Below, in pieces: positions 6,310-13,892 of a stretch of 34,000 nucleotides of DNA (the first letter of the stretch is position 1; every line of letters starts with the position of its first letter). A program made the translations under genes and the position numbers. Source of the DNA: a virus; IMG/VR virus record IMGVR_UViG_3300008217_000030, positions 1 through 34,000 of that record, one strand, 5' to 3'. The notes under the pieces were generated by a model. It was given only the letters and a program-made list of their open reading frames with translations. It was not told the origin of the DNA and did not search any database.

Positions 6310-6489
6310 TTAATGTTTGGTTATTGTTGTTAATGCACTCTCGACTGTCCTTTTAAGATCCATCAATAAAAGACCAATTCGTGTAGTCAGTTCTTTTTCT
6401 TTCTTTAATTCAGCCTTTAAAGCCATCATTTCTAGCTTTAATTCTTGGACATCGTGAGCGAGAGTATGGCCTTTATTATCATTATCCAT
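6310..6489 (-). CDS. Small coiled-coil protein (59 aa)
   Basis: This 59-aa frame starts with the ATG at 6489, directly behind a promoter. It has a polar N-terminus (MDNDNKGHTLAHD), then a long heptad-like helix (VQELKLEMMALKAELKKEKE) and a second Leu-rich helix (RIGLLLMDLKRTVESAL), so it is probably a coiled-coil oligomer. There is no Shine-Dalgarno sequence before the ATG, matching a leaderless transcript. Its stop is followed at once by the ribosome site of the ribbon-helix-helix gene. Function unknown. Confidence 0.6.
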   Translation of the reverse strand: MDNDNKGHTLAHDVQELKLEMMALKAELKKEKELTTRIGLLLMDLKRTVESALTTITKH

Positions 6490-6495
6490 TGCACT

Positions 6496-6523
6496 AATAT
6501 ATACTTTTTTGTAGGATAGTCAA
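6496..6523 (-). promoter_or_regulatory. Leftward sigma70-like promoter, leaderless layout
   Basis: Reading the minus strand, TTGACT (6523-6518) is followed after 16 nt by TATATT (6501-6496). Only 6 nt then separate the -10 box from the ATG at 6489. Transcription would start at or within a base of the ATG. It would drive the 59-aa, ribbon-helix-helix and oxygenase A genes. Confidence 0.7.
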
Positions 6524-6587
6524 GCCTCTTGACAAAATAAAATAATCCTTTAAAAATAAACACATAATATTCTACTTCCTTTCTTAT

Positions 6588-6620
6588 GAGTAGTCTCCTC
6601 CCCCGGGGACTACTCTTTTT
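6588..6620 (+). terminator. Hairpin plus T-run, reading on the plus strand
   Basis: A perfect 8-bp stem GAGTAGTC/GACTACTC (6588-6595 and 6608-6615) encloses a 12-nt loop and is followed by TTTTT. This is an intrinsic terminator for rightward transcripts, although all neighbouring genes are leftward. On the minus strand the same hairpin overlaps the stop codon of oxygenase C and has no U-tract. It could still act there as a 3' RNA stabiliser. Confidence 0.55.
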
Positions 6621-7236
6621 CTGTTAAGAGAGCATTAAAAGAAATTACAATGCGCTCTTTTGTGCCTTGATACACTTTTGCATCATGCAAGAGGTATGAG
6701 GGGAATATAAACAAATGATCGTTCTGGGGTGTAATGCTGGTTGCTGTATGTGACTGTGAGGCTACATCTGTACACAGAGCCTCTTGTGGATTATAGAAGG
6801 TGTTAGATCCGTTGTCCTTGGTCGAATCCCCTACATCCACGTAATAGAGTCCACCCCACGCACAGTTAGGGTGACGGTGTGGTCCATGATAGCCTCCGCT
6901 ACGGGTAATATGAAACCAGCTCTCTAAAAAATTAAGATCAAGTTTTTTCTCATCAACAGCCGGGTTATTATATTTAGCTACTTTAAGCATACAGCCTGCA
7001 ATAAATCTTTTTAATTGATCCAGTCCTGCATGTTCCTTTTTAAAAAGACCAAAATCACTCTCATAAAGATTCGCTTTAATTTCCGGTGATGTGTGTGAAT
7101 CAATGGCATCGTACCCACGTGCTGAACTTTCTCGGATCTCACGCAGGAATGCACTCAGGGATTCCCTGTGCGTTTCTGCTTCTCCATTCTTAAAGGCGTA
7201 GCCTTCAACTTTAAATAAGAGTGTTGGTTGTATCAT
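6610..7236 (-). CDS. 2OG-Fe(II) oxygenase (paralogue C)
   Basis: This 208-aa protein is the clearest 2OG-FeII_Oxy_5-type member. It has LNFLESWFHITRSGGYHGPH, then RHPNCAWGGLYYVDVGD (H120-x-H122 as iron ligands), ITPQNDHLFIFPSYLLHDAK (H184) and KERIVISFNAL (R195, the likely 2OG clamp). The ATG overlaps the stop of the 50-aa basic gene (ATGA), and AGGGA lies upstream. The TAG stop is built into a hairpin at 6588-6615. It is the last gene of the operon that begins with the primase or polymerase. The presumed reaction is hydroxylation, substrate unknown. Confidence 0.85.
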   Translation of the reverse strand: MIQPTLLFKVEGYAFKNGEAETHRESLSAFLREIRESSARGYDAIDSHTSPEIKANLYESDFGLFKKEHAGLDQLKRFIAGCMLKVAKYNNPAVDEKKLDLNFLESWFHITRSGGYHGPHRHPNCAWGGLYYVDVGDSTKDNGSNTFYNPQEALCTDVASQSHTATSITPQNDHLFIFPSYLLHDAKVYQGTKERIVISFNALLTEKE

Positions 7237-7385
7237 CGTCCCTGCCTGTGGTAAGCCTTCCAGCTATGTCGTTTCTTTTTGTTCATCATACATAATGAAG
7301 TGTTTGTAGACTGTCCTATGCTTGTCTTCTTTACTGTTGGTCTATGGGCTACAATTATATCTTTTCTAAATTTCTTCCGGCTCAT
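7233..7385 (-). CDS. Small basic protein (50 aa)
   Basis: This 50-aa frame overlaps the zinc-ribbon gene by 20 nt and the oxygenase C start by 4 nt. It is extremely basic: MSRKKFRKD at the start, a middle KKTSIGQSTNTS, and KKKRHSWKAYHRQGR at the end. The pattern K-T-S-x-G-x-S ... K-x-Y-x-x-Q-G-R is one I associate with tiny phage proteins of unknown role. Nucleic-acid binding is plausible from its charge. No clear Shine-Dalgarno sequence is present, so coupling to the upstream stop is likely. Confidence 0.6.
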   Translation of the reverse strand: MSRKKFRKDIIVAHRPTVKKTSIGQSTNTSLCMMNKKKRHSWKAYHRQGR

Positions 7386-7695
7386 TTAAATATAGATAGT
7401 CTGGTGGTGCATTCTTGTTAATAGAAACATGTGCTTCCCCAATAACATCATACGTGATTTTTCCATTTTTCTTTTGTTCAAGTAACCCTCCACAGAGTGT
7501 ACATTGAAAGAGAACAGCCGGAGCTTTCTCAGGAAGCTGAACCAAGTTGGTTCTCTCCTTACACTTCGGGCAGTCCCCTACGACCAGAGACTTAGTGTAT
7601 GTGTGCGTATCATCACCATATCCTAAGAATCTGTCTATTAACAACTGCTTCTTTTCGTCAGCTGTCAGACTGGTTATTTTCTTTTTTTCGGTCAT
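7366..7695 (-). CDS. Zinc-ribbon protein (109 aa)
   Basis: I place the start at the ATG at 7695 (MTEKKKITSL). The longer frame to 7749 would run through the upstream small gene, whereas this ATG follows AAGGAT. The N-terminal half is a charged helix (ADEKKQLLIDRFLGYG). The centre has DCPKCKE and, about 25 residues on, QCTLCGG, giving a CxxC-CxxC zinc ribbon. The C-terminus is acidic. It may be a nucleic-acid or polymerase-associated factor because of its place directly downstream of DNA polymerase, but no family is recognised. Confidence 0.65.
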   Translation of the reverse strand: MTEKKKITSLTADEKKQLLIDRFLGYGDDTHTYTKSLVVGDCPKCKERTNLVQLPEKAPAVLFQCTLCGGLLEQKKNGKITYDVIGEAHVSINKNAPPDYLYLNEPEEI

Positions 7696-7780
7696 ATTTA
7701 GTTTTATCCTTATACACTTTGTGTTTAAAGTCAATGAGTGCCTTGGCAATAGGGTTACGCTTTTTTGGCAGTTTAATCAT
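7658..7780 (-). CDS. Small basic protein downstream of DNA polymerase (40 aa)
   Basis: This starts at the ATG at 7780 and gives a 40-aa basic product with LPKKRNPIAKALIDFKHKVY and KDKTKYDRKKENN. The KPxNPxAKAL...KDKxKYxRK pattern recurs in small phage proteins. A longer frame exists to 7888 but would run back into the polymerase gene. The stop lies inside the zinc-ribbon gene. Function unknown. Confidence 0.6.
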   Translation of the reverse strand: MIKLPKKRNPIAKALIDFKHKVYKDKTKYDRKKENNQSDS

Positions 7781-7848
7781 AAAATACCAGCGGCGTGACA
7801 ATAAAATAATATTATCAAGATCAAAAATAATTGTGTGTGGGCACGCAT
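7777..7848 (-). CDS. Possible 23-aa hydrophobic micropeptide
   Basis: The ATG at 7848 forms a TGATG junction with the polymerase stop. The TGA at 7777-7779 forms an ATGA junction with the next gene. The product has a short polar start and then a strongly hydrophobic core (LFLILIILFYCHAAGIL), as for a single membrane helix. The paired junctions favour translation, but at 23 aa chance is not excluded. It could simply be a coupling leader. Confidence 0.3.
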   Translation of the reverse strand: MRAHTQLFLILIILFYCHAAGIL

Positions 7849-9713
7849 CAATGCATATCTCCCCAGCTGTCGCCGGATTCATAATCAACTTTGTTAGGTA
7901 TTTCTAATTCTACCGCATTCTCCATAATATTAATAATCTTTTTTGCCTGGGATTCATTTTCAAGTGAAAGGTCTAACTCATCGTGTATTTGTATATGAGG
8001 AACAATACCTTCCTTATAAAGATCCAACATAGATTTTTTAGTCATGTCGGCAGCTGATCCTTGGATAAGTTTGTTAAGAGCCTTGTAGGTAAAGGCACGT
8101 TTAATCCCTGGGCCATACTCTTTAAGAGCTTCTTCATGGAGCAAAGGCTTATGCATTCCAAAAGAACGTGGCTGCCACATGTTAAACCTACAACGGCGAC
8201 CACCTAGAGTCCTGATCACTCCTGATGATTCGGCTCTGTCTGCTACTGCATATGTTAGTTGTTTAACAAATGGTACGCGCTCGTGATATTGTTTGAATAA
8301 TTCTTCAGCTCGTTCGTTATCAATACCAAGTTCTGCTGCTAATTTTCCTTTCCCCATTCCATAAAATAATCCCAAGTTAATAGTTTTCGCTTGTGCCCGT
8401 GGAATATCAGCCATATCTGCCACTATTTGGTGAAAGTCTACATTTTCTCTTTGGTAAGCTTCAACAACATCACTCACTCCCACAAGTCTTTGAAGGGATG
8501 CGTAGTGTACAACTAGTCTGGGCTCTTGCTGATTGTAATCAAAAACAGCCCACTTACATCCTTCTTCTGGAATAAATAAGGACCGAATCAATGGCCCTAA
8601 GTCTTTATTTCTGGCTGGAATCTGCTGTAAATTGGGGTTCGCATATGAAAATCTTCCCGTGACTGTGCCACCATCATCTGAGCGTAGCTGATTAATGTCT
8701 GCATGAATACGTCCATTGTGATGATGTTTAAGAATAGTATCAATAAAAGTAGTGTGGGCCTTATTAGTCTCGCGTGCTGCTACAATAAGTTGTGCGAGTT
8801 TATGGGGGTGATTAGAAAGAAAGCCTTTGGTGAAAGAGGGTTCCTCTGATTTTTCTGTTCTGTCATAAGGTAGTTTAAGCTTATCGAATGCTTTGGCAAT
8901 AGAACGTGCAGCCCATATCTCTACATTCAGTCCAGTTAATCCTTTAATGGCTACTAATATCTTTTCCTCTTTTGCAGCTAAGGATCGTTTTAATTGATGG
9001 GCTTTCACTTCATTAACTCGAACTCCTTGGAAACGCATATCCACGAGGCATGGGAAAAGATCGGTTTCTAATTTGAAAACGTCGGTGAGATCTTGTGCAC
9101 TAATTTCTGTTTGTAATCGTTTCCATAGTTTAAAAGTAAGATCTGCGTCTTGTTCCGCATAGCCCCCAACGTAAAGAGGGGGGAGTTTATACATCTCTGA
9201 TTTAGGATTTACGCCCCATTCTTTGCCGGCCTCAACTAATCCGCTTTCATTTTTTCCTTTCCCAAGATAATCTCTTCCCAATGCATCAAGTGTATAACTG
9301 CGTCTGTTCTCATCAATAACAGAAGCGGCCATCATAGTATCTACGATTGGCCCTTGAACCTTGTACCCTGATCCTTTGAGCCAGCAGACATCATACATCG
9401 CATTATGAAAAACTTTCGTTGCGGGGGAATTCAATATTGCTTGGAGCCATGCACGTGCACGCTCAGTGTCCACGTTTCCTGTTTCATGGCCCACGGGGTA
9501 ATAGCCTTTAAAATTTTCTGATGCAACAGCAATGCCAATGATGCGTCCTTTTTGAATAATGGCACCGGAGCCTTTGATCTTTAAGTTAGGATCGTATGTT
9601 TCTAAGTCAATGGCTATTGTATCTTCTTTGGTGAGGTTTGGAAATTGAGCGGGGACTACCCATTCTGGAGGAGGGGAAAATAAACTTTTAAATTGCATTT
9701 GTCTACTCGTCAT
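7848..9713 (-). CDS. Family A DNA polymerase with 3'-5' exonuclease domain
   Basis: This is the replicative DNA polymerase, 621 aa. Residues ~30-200 are the proofreading domain: exo I AIDLETYD (D36, E38), exo II FHNAMYDVCW (D107) and exo III GYAEQDADLTFKLW (Y185, D189). The palm and fingers show TGRFSYANPNLQQIPAR, motif A FDYNQQEPRL (D392), motif B QAKTINLGLFYGMG (K443, L447, Y451) and motif C IQIHDELDL (H577, D578, E579). No 5' nuclease domain is present, as in T7-type enzymes. The residue equivalent to E. coli Phe762 is Leu447, a variant linked in virus surveys to slower, often temperate lifestyles. The start overlaps DUF3310 by 11 nt. Confidence 0.95.
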   Translation of the reverse strand: MTSRQMQFKSLFSPPPEWVVPAQFPNLTKEDTIAIDLETYDPNLKIKGSGAIIQKGRIIGIAVASENFKGYYPVGHETGNVDTERARAWLQAILNSPATKVFHNAMYDVCWLKGSGYKVQGPIVDTMMAASVIDENRRSYTLDALGRDYLGKGKNESGLVEAGKEWGVNPKSEMYKLPPLYVGGYAEQDADLTFKLWKRLQTEISAQDLTDVFKLETDLFPCLVDMRFQGVRVNEVKAHQLKRSLAAKEEKILVAIKGLTGLNVEIWAARSIAKAFDKLKLPYDRTEKSEEPSFTKGFLSNHPHKLAQLIVAARETNKAHTTFIDTILKHHHNGRIHADINQLRSDDGGTVTGRFSYANPNLQQIPARNKDLGPLIRSLFIPEEGCKWAVFDYNQQEPRLVVHYASLQRLVGVSDVVEAYQRENVDFHQIVADMADIPRAQAKTINLGLFYGMGKGKLAAELGIDNERAEELFKQYHERVPFVKQLTYAVADRAESSGVIRTLGGRRCRFNMWQPRSFGMHKPLLHEEALKEYGPGIKRAFTYKALNKLIQGSAADMTKKSMLDLYKEGIVPHIQIHDELDLSLENESQAKKIINIMENAVELEIPNKVDYESGDSWGDMH

Positions 9714-9912
9714 AGTCTCTCTCCTTTATCATTTCTAAATAATGCATCGCTTTATTTATATCGGCTGCGTGTCCTTTGTCGCGATGCCGACATACATACT
9801 TTATAACATTACCTTCTGCCCATAGCAAACCATTTTTATTAATAAATTCAGCAGGTTGAATTTTAAATTTTAAGTAGTGATTTCCTTTGATTTGTTTTTT
9901 AAGTGATTTCAT
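9703..9912 (-). CDS. DUF3310 protein
   Basis: This 69-aa protein carries the DUF3310 signature: HYLKFKIQPAEFI, then LLWAEGNVIKYVCRHRDKG, and DINKAMHYLEMI. The family is small and phage-borne, is usually found beside replication genes, and is sometimes annotated as nucleotide-kinase related without firm proof. The N-terminus is lysine-rich. It overlaps both the UvrD-like helicase stop (4 nt) and the polymerase start, forming a helicase-DUF3310-polymerase unit. Confidence 0.85.
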   Translation of the reverse strand: MKSLKKQIKGNHYLKFKIQPAEFINKNGLLWAEGNVIKYVCRHRDKGHAADINKAMHYLEMIKERDYDE

Positions 9913-11417
9913 ATATGGTATGTGCGTTCAGGATTCTCCGGCTCTACAATATGTAAAGTTTTTTTTGTGCGCGTAACACCAACATAATACAAGCGATGTT
10001 CATCATCAGGGTTTTTATGAAACCCTTCTTCTGTTATTATTGTTAATTGAGGAAGTAAAACTACATTTGTTGATTCGCCACCTTTTGCTGCATGAATTGT
10101 AGAAATTGTGATCCTTGGCGCTTGCTTCAAGTCCTCACCATTACGAAGCATAGCGCGAATATACTCACTTTGCCTGTCGGTAACACTGTCAAACGCTTCA
10201 TACCATTCCTCTTGCGTCAATAATCCATAATGCTTCAAACATTCCTTAAAATTATATTCGTTGTCCTTATCCATTGTTTTTAATTGTTTATACCCATGTT
10301 TAATTTTTCCACCTGCAACAGTCATATAACTATAGATACTATTAATATCTGAATAGGGTAATCGAATCTCTCCACGTTTCCATTTGGTCCAATTCCTAAT
10401 TGCTTTTAGAAGTTGTGGATTGGCGGAAGTGTTATGACGGTATTGATAAAACCACCCTGCCTGTTCACACCGATCACGAAAAGGTTCAAGTAAATAATTT
10501 GTGCGTGCAAGAATAAGCCACTGTCCTTTGCTCATATCTATTTCTTCATGATTATTATAATAATAAATTGCACCGAGTTCATCATGAGGCAACCATTCTT
10601 TTTGTCTGCGTTTTTCAATGCGATTAACAATAACTTGTGAAAGTTCGTGAACCACTTGTGGTACGCGGTATGATTTTTTTAGAACTTCGATGTGACCATT
10701 TAATTTTCTAAAATGTTCGACATCCGCACCAGCCCAACGAAAGATAGCTTGATCGTCGTCACCTGCAATATAGACATCTTCTGAATGTTGAGTAAGTTTT
10801 TGAACCAATTTCCATTGGAGGTGACTGAGGTCTTGTGCCTCATCGATGAAGATAACTTTGAACCGAGGAAATGTAGCGTTTTCAATGGCTTGCGTGAGCA
10901 TATCACTAAAATCTAGGAGTCCATAATCTAGTTTGTATTGCTTTAAGCCGCGATCAATTGCTTCCAATAAGTGCCATTCAACATCACCCGCGTGTTCATT
11001 TTGATCAAATTGTTCACGTGTACTCACTCCTCTCGCTTTCGCTAATTCTATAATACTTAAATATTCGGAATCAGAGGAAAAATAATCACTTTCCTCGGAT
11101 TGGTGTGAAGCATATTCAACCTGAGTTCCCATAAGTTTTCCAAAATGTCGGTAGTGTCCATTGTTCATGACTTTATCTTTGTTTATTCCTAATGTGCGAA
11201 AAGCAAAAGAGTGAAGTGTTTGGAAATATTTTAATTCATCTTTTTCAAAATTAAATTTAACACATGCACGATTGATGGCTTCATTTGCTGCACGTTTAGT
11301 AAATGCAAAATATCCAATCTCTTTTGGAAGAGCTCCTTTTTCTAAATATTGTTCTACTAATTGCAAGAGTCGAGTTGTTTTCCCCGTACCAGGTGGGCCT
11401 AAAATTATTGTTTGCAT
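9909..11417 (-). CDS. UvrD/Rep-like superfamily 1 helicase
   Basis: This 502-aa protein is probably a 3'-5' DNA helicase that unwinds DNA for replication or recombination. Motifs in order are Walker A GPPGTGKTT (7-15), Ia FAFTKRAANEA (38-48), II VIFIDEAQDL (188-197), III AGDDDQAIFRWAG (218-230), IV KKSYRVP (247-253), V ISTIHAAKGGES and VI HRLYYVGVTRTKK. It is shorter than cellular UvrD because insertion domains are reduced. It starts with an ATG at 11417 close behind the nuclease gene. The dual helicase set with the SNF2 gene, and the absence of a DnaB-type helicase in this window, make it a candidate replicative unwinding enzyme. Confidence 0.93.
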   Translation of the reverse strand: MQTIILGPPGTGKTTRLLQLVEQYLEKGALPKEIGYFAFTKRAANEAINRACVKFNFEKDELKYFQTLHSFAFRTLGINKDKVMNNGHYRHFGKLMGTQVEYASHQSEESDYFSSDSEYLSIIELAKARGVSTREQFDQNEHAGDVEWHLLEAIDRGLKQYKLDYGLLDFSDMLTQAIENATFPRFKVIFIDEAQDLSHLQWKLVQKLTQHSEDVYIAGDDDQAIFRWAGADVEHFRKLNGHIEVLKKSYRVPQVVHELSQVIVNRIEKRRQKEWLPHDELGAIYYYNNHEEIDMSKGQWLILARTNYLLEPFRDRCEQAGWFYQYRHNTSANPQLLKAIRNWTKWKRGEIRLPYSDINSIYSYMTVAGGKIKHGYKQLKTMDKDNEYNFKECLKHYGLLTQEEWYEAFDSVTDRQSEYIRAMLRNGEDLKQAPRITISTIHAAKGGESTNVVLLPQLTIITEEGFHKNPDDEHRLYYVGVTRTKKTLHIVEPENPERTYHI

Positions 11418-11420
11418 AGG

Positions 11421-12371
11421 TTATGTTTTTTTCTTCTTATTATGAGAGTTTGCAAAGTGAGCTTTAATTGCTGGATTTCTGCTATCGGGAGTTGCATAGC
11501 CCAATGTGTCGTGCGTTTCTTTTATTGTTTCAAATCTAGGGTCTCTACCAGAGGGGGCTTTGTGGTCTCGCAAATAAATAAATGTGCCCATCAGGGAAAT
11601 TTTGTATAGTTTTATATTTCCACACACAGAACAGTATTTAAGGTTTACCTTATAGTCTACTGTAGGGATATCAAGTTGTTTTTTCCAATCCTCAACTGAG
11701 CGGCAAAAACAATCCCCGCACAACCCTCCATGTTTAGGTAAGGGTTTTTTGGCAGAAGGTGAGTTGCTTCTTATTGCAGGGTGATTCTGGGCTTCATTCC
11801 ACCTAGTGTTAATTTTTTTTATTAGGTGGGGAGGTGGTGTGTCAACAGATGCTTCATCATTTTTGAATTTGAAAAAGAGCGAGAGATCTTTATTGGCTGT
11901 AGGAACATGTAAATCCACGAGAGAGGAATCTTTTTTAGGTACTACCCAATACGCAGGCTTCAAACGATACTTCATCTCATCATATATAACTTGATATCCT
12001 GCAAGTAGGCGTTTACCGGGCGTAATTATAAGAGGGTGTTCTCCTAAAATAAGAAAAGGCCAGTTTTTTGCATTGAGGTGGTTCATGATGAGGGATTTTT
12101 TTATTTTCTCTTTTAGCTCCTGTATGCCCTGACCGTTGAAATCCTTAGCTTCAGAGAAGGGTTTAATTTCCGTAATAATAGTATTACTAAAACCATAAGT
12201 AATTTGTTGGTCCGGCTCATAGCCGTTACTATTATCGAACTGTGGTTCTGGCTGTACTCGAGCTTCCTGATCCGGGCATTTAAATATTGTCTTTATAAAG
12301 TTGTACCATATTGCTTCCAGTCTAGAACGAAACACATGTCCATCAATCTCAACAGCGGATCCTTTTGTCAT
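11421..12371 (-). CDS. PD-(D/E)XK nuclease with C-terminal zinc ribbon
   Basis: This 316-aa putative endonuclease shows the TnsA/RecB-like order: FRSRLEAIWYNF (the E of the R-S-R-L-E-A motif), YEPDQQITYG (catalytic D) and TIITEIKPF (E-x-K). Residues ~220-265 have GLCGDCFC and KYCSVCGN, a four-cysteine zinc ribbon. The C-terminus is Lys-rich (HNKKKKT). Phage proteins with this N-terminal pattern usually cut branched or single-stranded DNA. The added zinc ribbon may provide substrate binding. It lies between primase and helicase with gaps of only a few bases, so it belongs to the replication operon. Confidence 0.75.
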   Translation of the reverse strand: MTKGSAVEIDGHVFRSRLEAIWYNFIKTIFKCPDQEARVQPEPQFDNSNGYEPDQQITYGFSNTIITEIKPFSEAKDFNGQGIQELKEKIKKSLIMNHLNAKNWPFLILGEHPLIITPGKRLLAGYQVIYDEMKYRLKPAYWVVPKKDSSLVDLHVPTANKDLSLFFKFKNDEASVDTPPPHLIKKINTRWNEAQNHPAIRSNSPSAKKPLPKHGGLCGDCFCRSVEDWKKQLDIPTVDYKVNLKYCSVCGNIKLYKISLMGTFIYLRDHKAPSGRDPRFETIKETHDTLGYATPDSRNPAIKAHFANSHNKKKKT

Positions 12372-12373
12372 AT

Positions 12374-13885
12374 TTAAAAACTATCCTCCTCTTTAAATTT
12401 AGGTAAAGTAATTGTTAATTGATCAATATTTGTCATTTGTATGACCCGAACACGTTGGGTGGTTTTAGGGTCTATCCTAATAGTTTTAGATTTAGCACCT
12501 ATATTCGTGAGGGACATTTCTGTCCATCGTTCTGACCTATCCCATTTTTTCTTAGTTAGATAGGTCCACAAGTTTTCAAATAAAAAAATTATTTCTCCTT
12601 CAATTGCCACAGGTACTCCACGTTTCAAATCGGCGATAACTTTCCCTTGTGTTCGGTTAGTACAAAAATCTTTAAGGTAGCGCTGCAATCTCACCAAGGG
12701 ATCGGAATCTCCTGACGAAGGAATTACGGTAACTTCATCCATTAAACCATTTATTAATAATCTCCAATCTTCATCCTTAACTTTAGGAGGCATATGATTC
12801 AAAGCATCTATGCATTTTTTCTGAAAACGTGTTTGCATTTGTATTTCATCTGTGTCGAGTTCAAGACGTTGTCCATCTACATTTAAGAACCAGATAGGAG
12901 GAGCAGTGTCGTATTTTGCTAAAGAACTAAGAATAGGCATCTGTCTATCTTCACCTCCAATACCGTACTTCCGAGTACGACACAGAGCCTTGTTACAAAA
13001 AGATACAATAGGCTGCTGTGTGCATTTATAAAAATAATCTTTTTTAACCAAAGACTTCTTAACACTTTCAACTTCTTTTGAGCCTAATGGCTTACTCATA
13101 TATTTATAATTATATTCATCAACTAAATTTTCCCACCTATCCGGATCAAACTTACGGGCATACACTCCCATGTTATAGAGAGCCTCGTTTCGTTGTCCTT
13201 CACCGACTTTATTCGCACATAAGGTTTGTAAACATGGTGGGCCTTCATACATATCTTCTGCGTTGCTACGAATATTTAATTTACTTAAATTTTCTAATGC
13301 AGTCGTACCATACATTTTCATAAACTCCTCTAAGGTTGCTTGTTTACCTTCCTTTGTGAAAGCATATCGTGTAGTCTTATTACCCCCGTGATAAGGCATA
13401 TTTAAAAAGTTTCCTACGTCTTTAGGGTCGTTAAGAGAAATTTGTTTTGGAAATATTTCTTTATTGGCATATCCCAGAACCGCTGCAATCTCGATCAATG
13501 TATTTCGCATAAGTTCGGCACTTACTTTATTTGTGGTGAATAAAAAAATATGGGCACCACCACTTTTTGAACGAAAAACAATAAGAGGTAACTTTAGTTT
13601 ATTAATTTTTTTAACCAGAGAAGTGTGATTAAAAGGATAATCGTCTATGTCAATGCACCCCCATGAACAGAGATTTTTACGGTTAATGGGAATAATTCCT
13701 AAACTAGGATTCTTTCCCTCCAAGTGACTTTCCCAAAGTTTATCTGTAACTTCTTCTCGAACAATTTTTATTTTTCCTTTAACTTTAACAGTGGCACTTT
13801 TGTCAGGAGGAGCATATTGAAGCCCATAAGCGTCTTCTAACCCCTCAAAAATGAATTTAAATTTAGTAATTATTTCTGTCTGCAT
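12374..13885 (-). CDS. Archaeo-eukaryotic (AEP) primase, primase-polymerase-like
   Basis: This 503-aa protein probably synthesises primers for replication. It has CIDIDDYP (D79, D81) as the hhDhD metal site, SKSGGAHIFLF (residues 106-116, with H112) as the sxH nucleotide site, and IFPKQISLND plus GNFLNMPYHGG downstream, the pattern seen in TOTE-like and phage AEP primases. A Cys-containing middle (ALCRTRKYG) and a long C-terminal region follow, with no helicase Walker motifs. The ATG lacks a Shine-Dalgarno sequence. A perfect TATAAT ends 7 nt upstream, suggesting a leaderless mRNA. Confidence 0.82.
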   Translation of the reverse strand: MQTEIITKFKFIFEGLEDAYGLQYAPPDKSATVKVKGKIKIVREEVTDKLWESHLEGKNPSLGIIPINRKNLCSWGCIDIDDYPFNHTSLVKKINKLKLPLIVFRSKSGGAHIFLFTTNKVSAELMRNTLIEIAAVLGYANKEIFPKQISLNDPKDVGNFLNMPYHGGNKTTRYAFTKEGKQATLEEFMKMYGTTALENLSKLNIRSNAEDMYEGPPCLQTLCANKVGEGQRNEALYNMGVYARKFDPDRWENLVDEYNYKYMSKPLGSKEVESVKKSLVKKDYFYKCTQQPIVSFCNKALCRTRKYGIGGEDRQMPILSSLAKYDTAPPIWFLNVDGQRLELDTDEIQMQTRFQKKCIDALNHMPPKVKDEDWRLLINGLMDEVTVIPSSGDSDPLVRLQRYLKDFCTNRTQGKVIADLKRGVPVAIEGEIIFLFENLWTYLTKKKWDRSERWTEMSLTNIGAKSKTIRIDPKTTQRVRVIQMTNIDQLTITLPKFKEEDSF

Positions 13886-13892
13886 ATTATTT

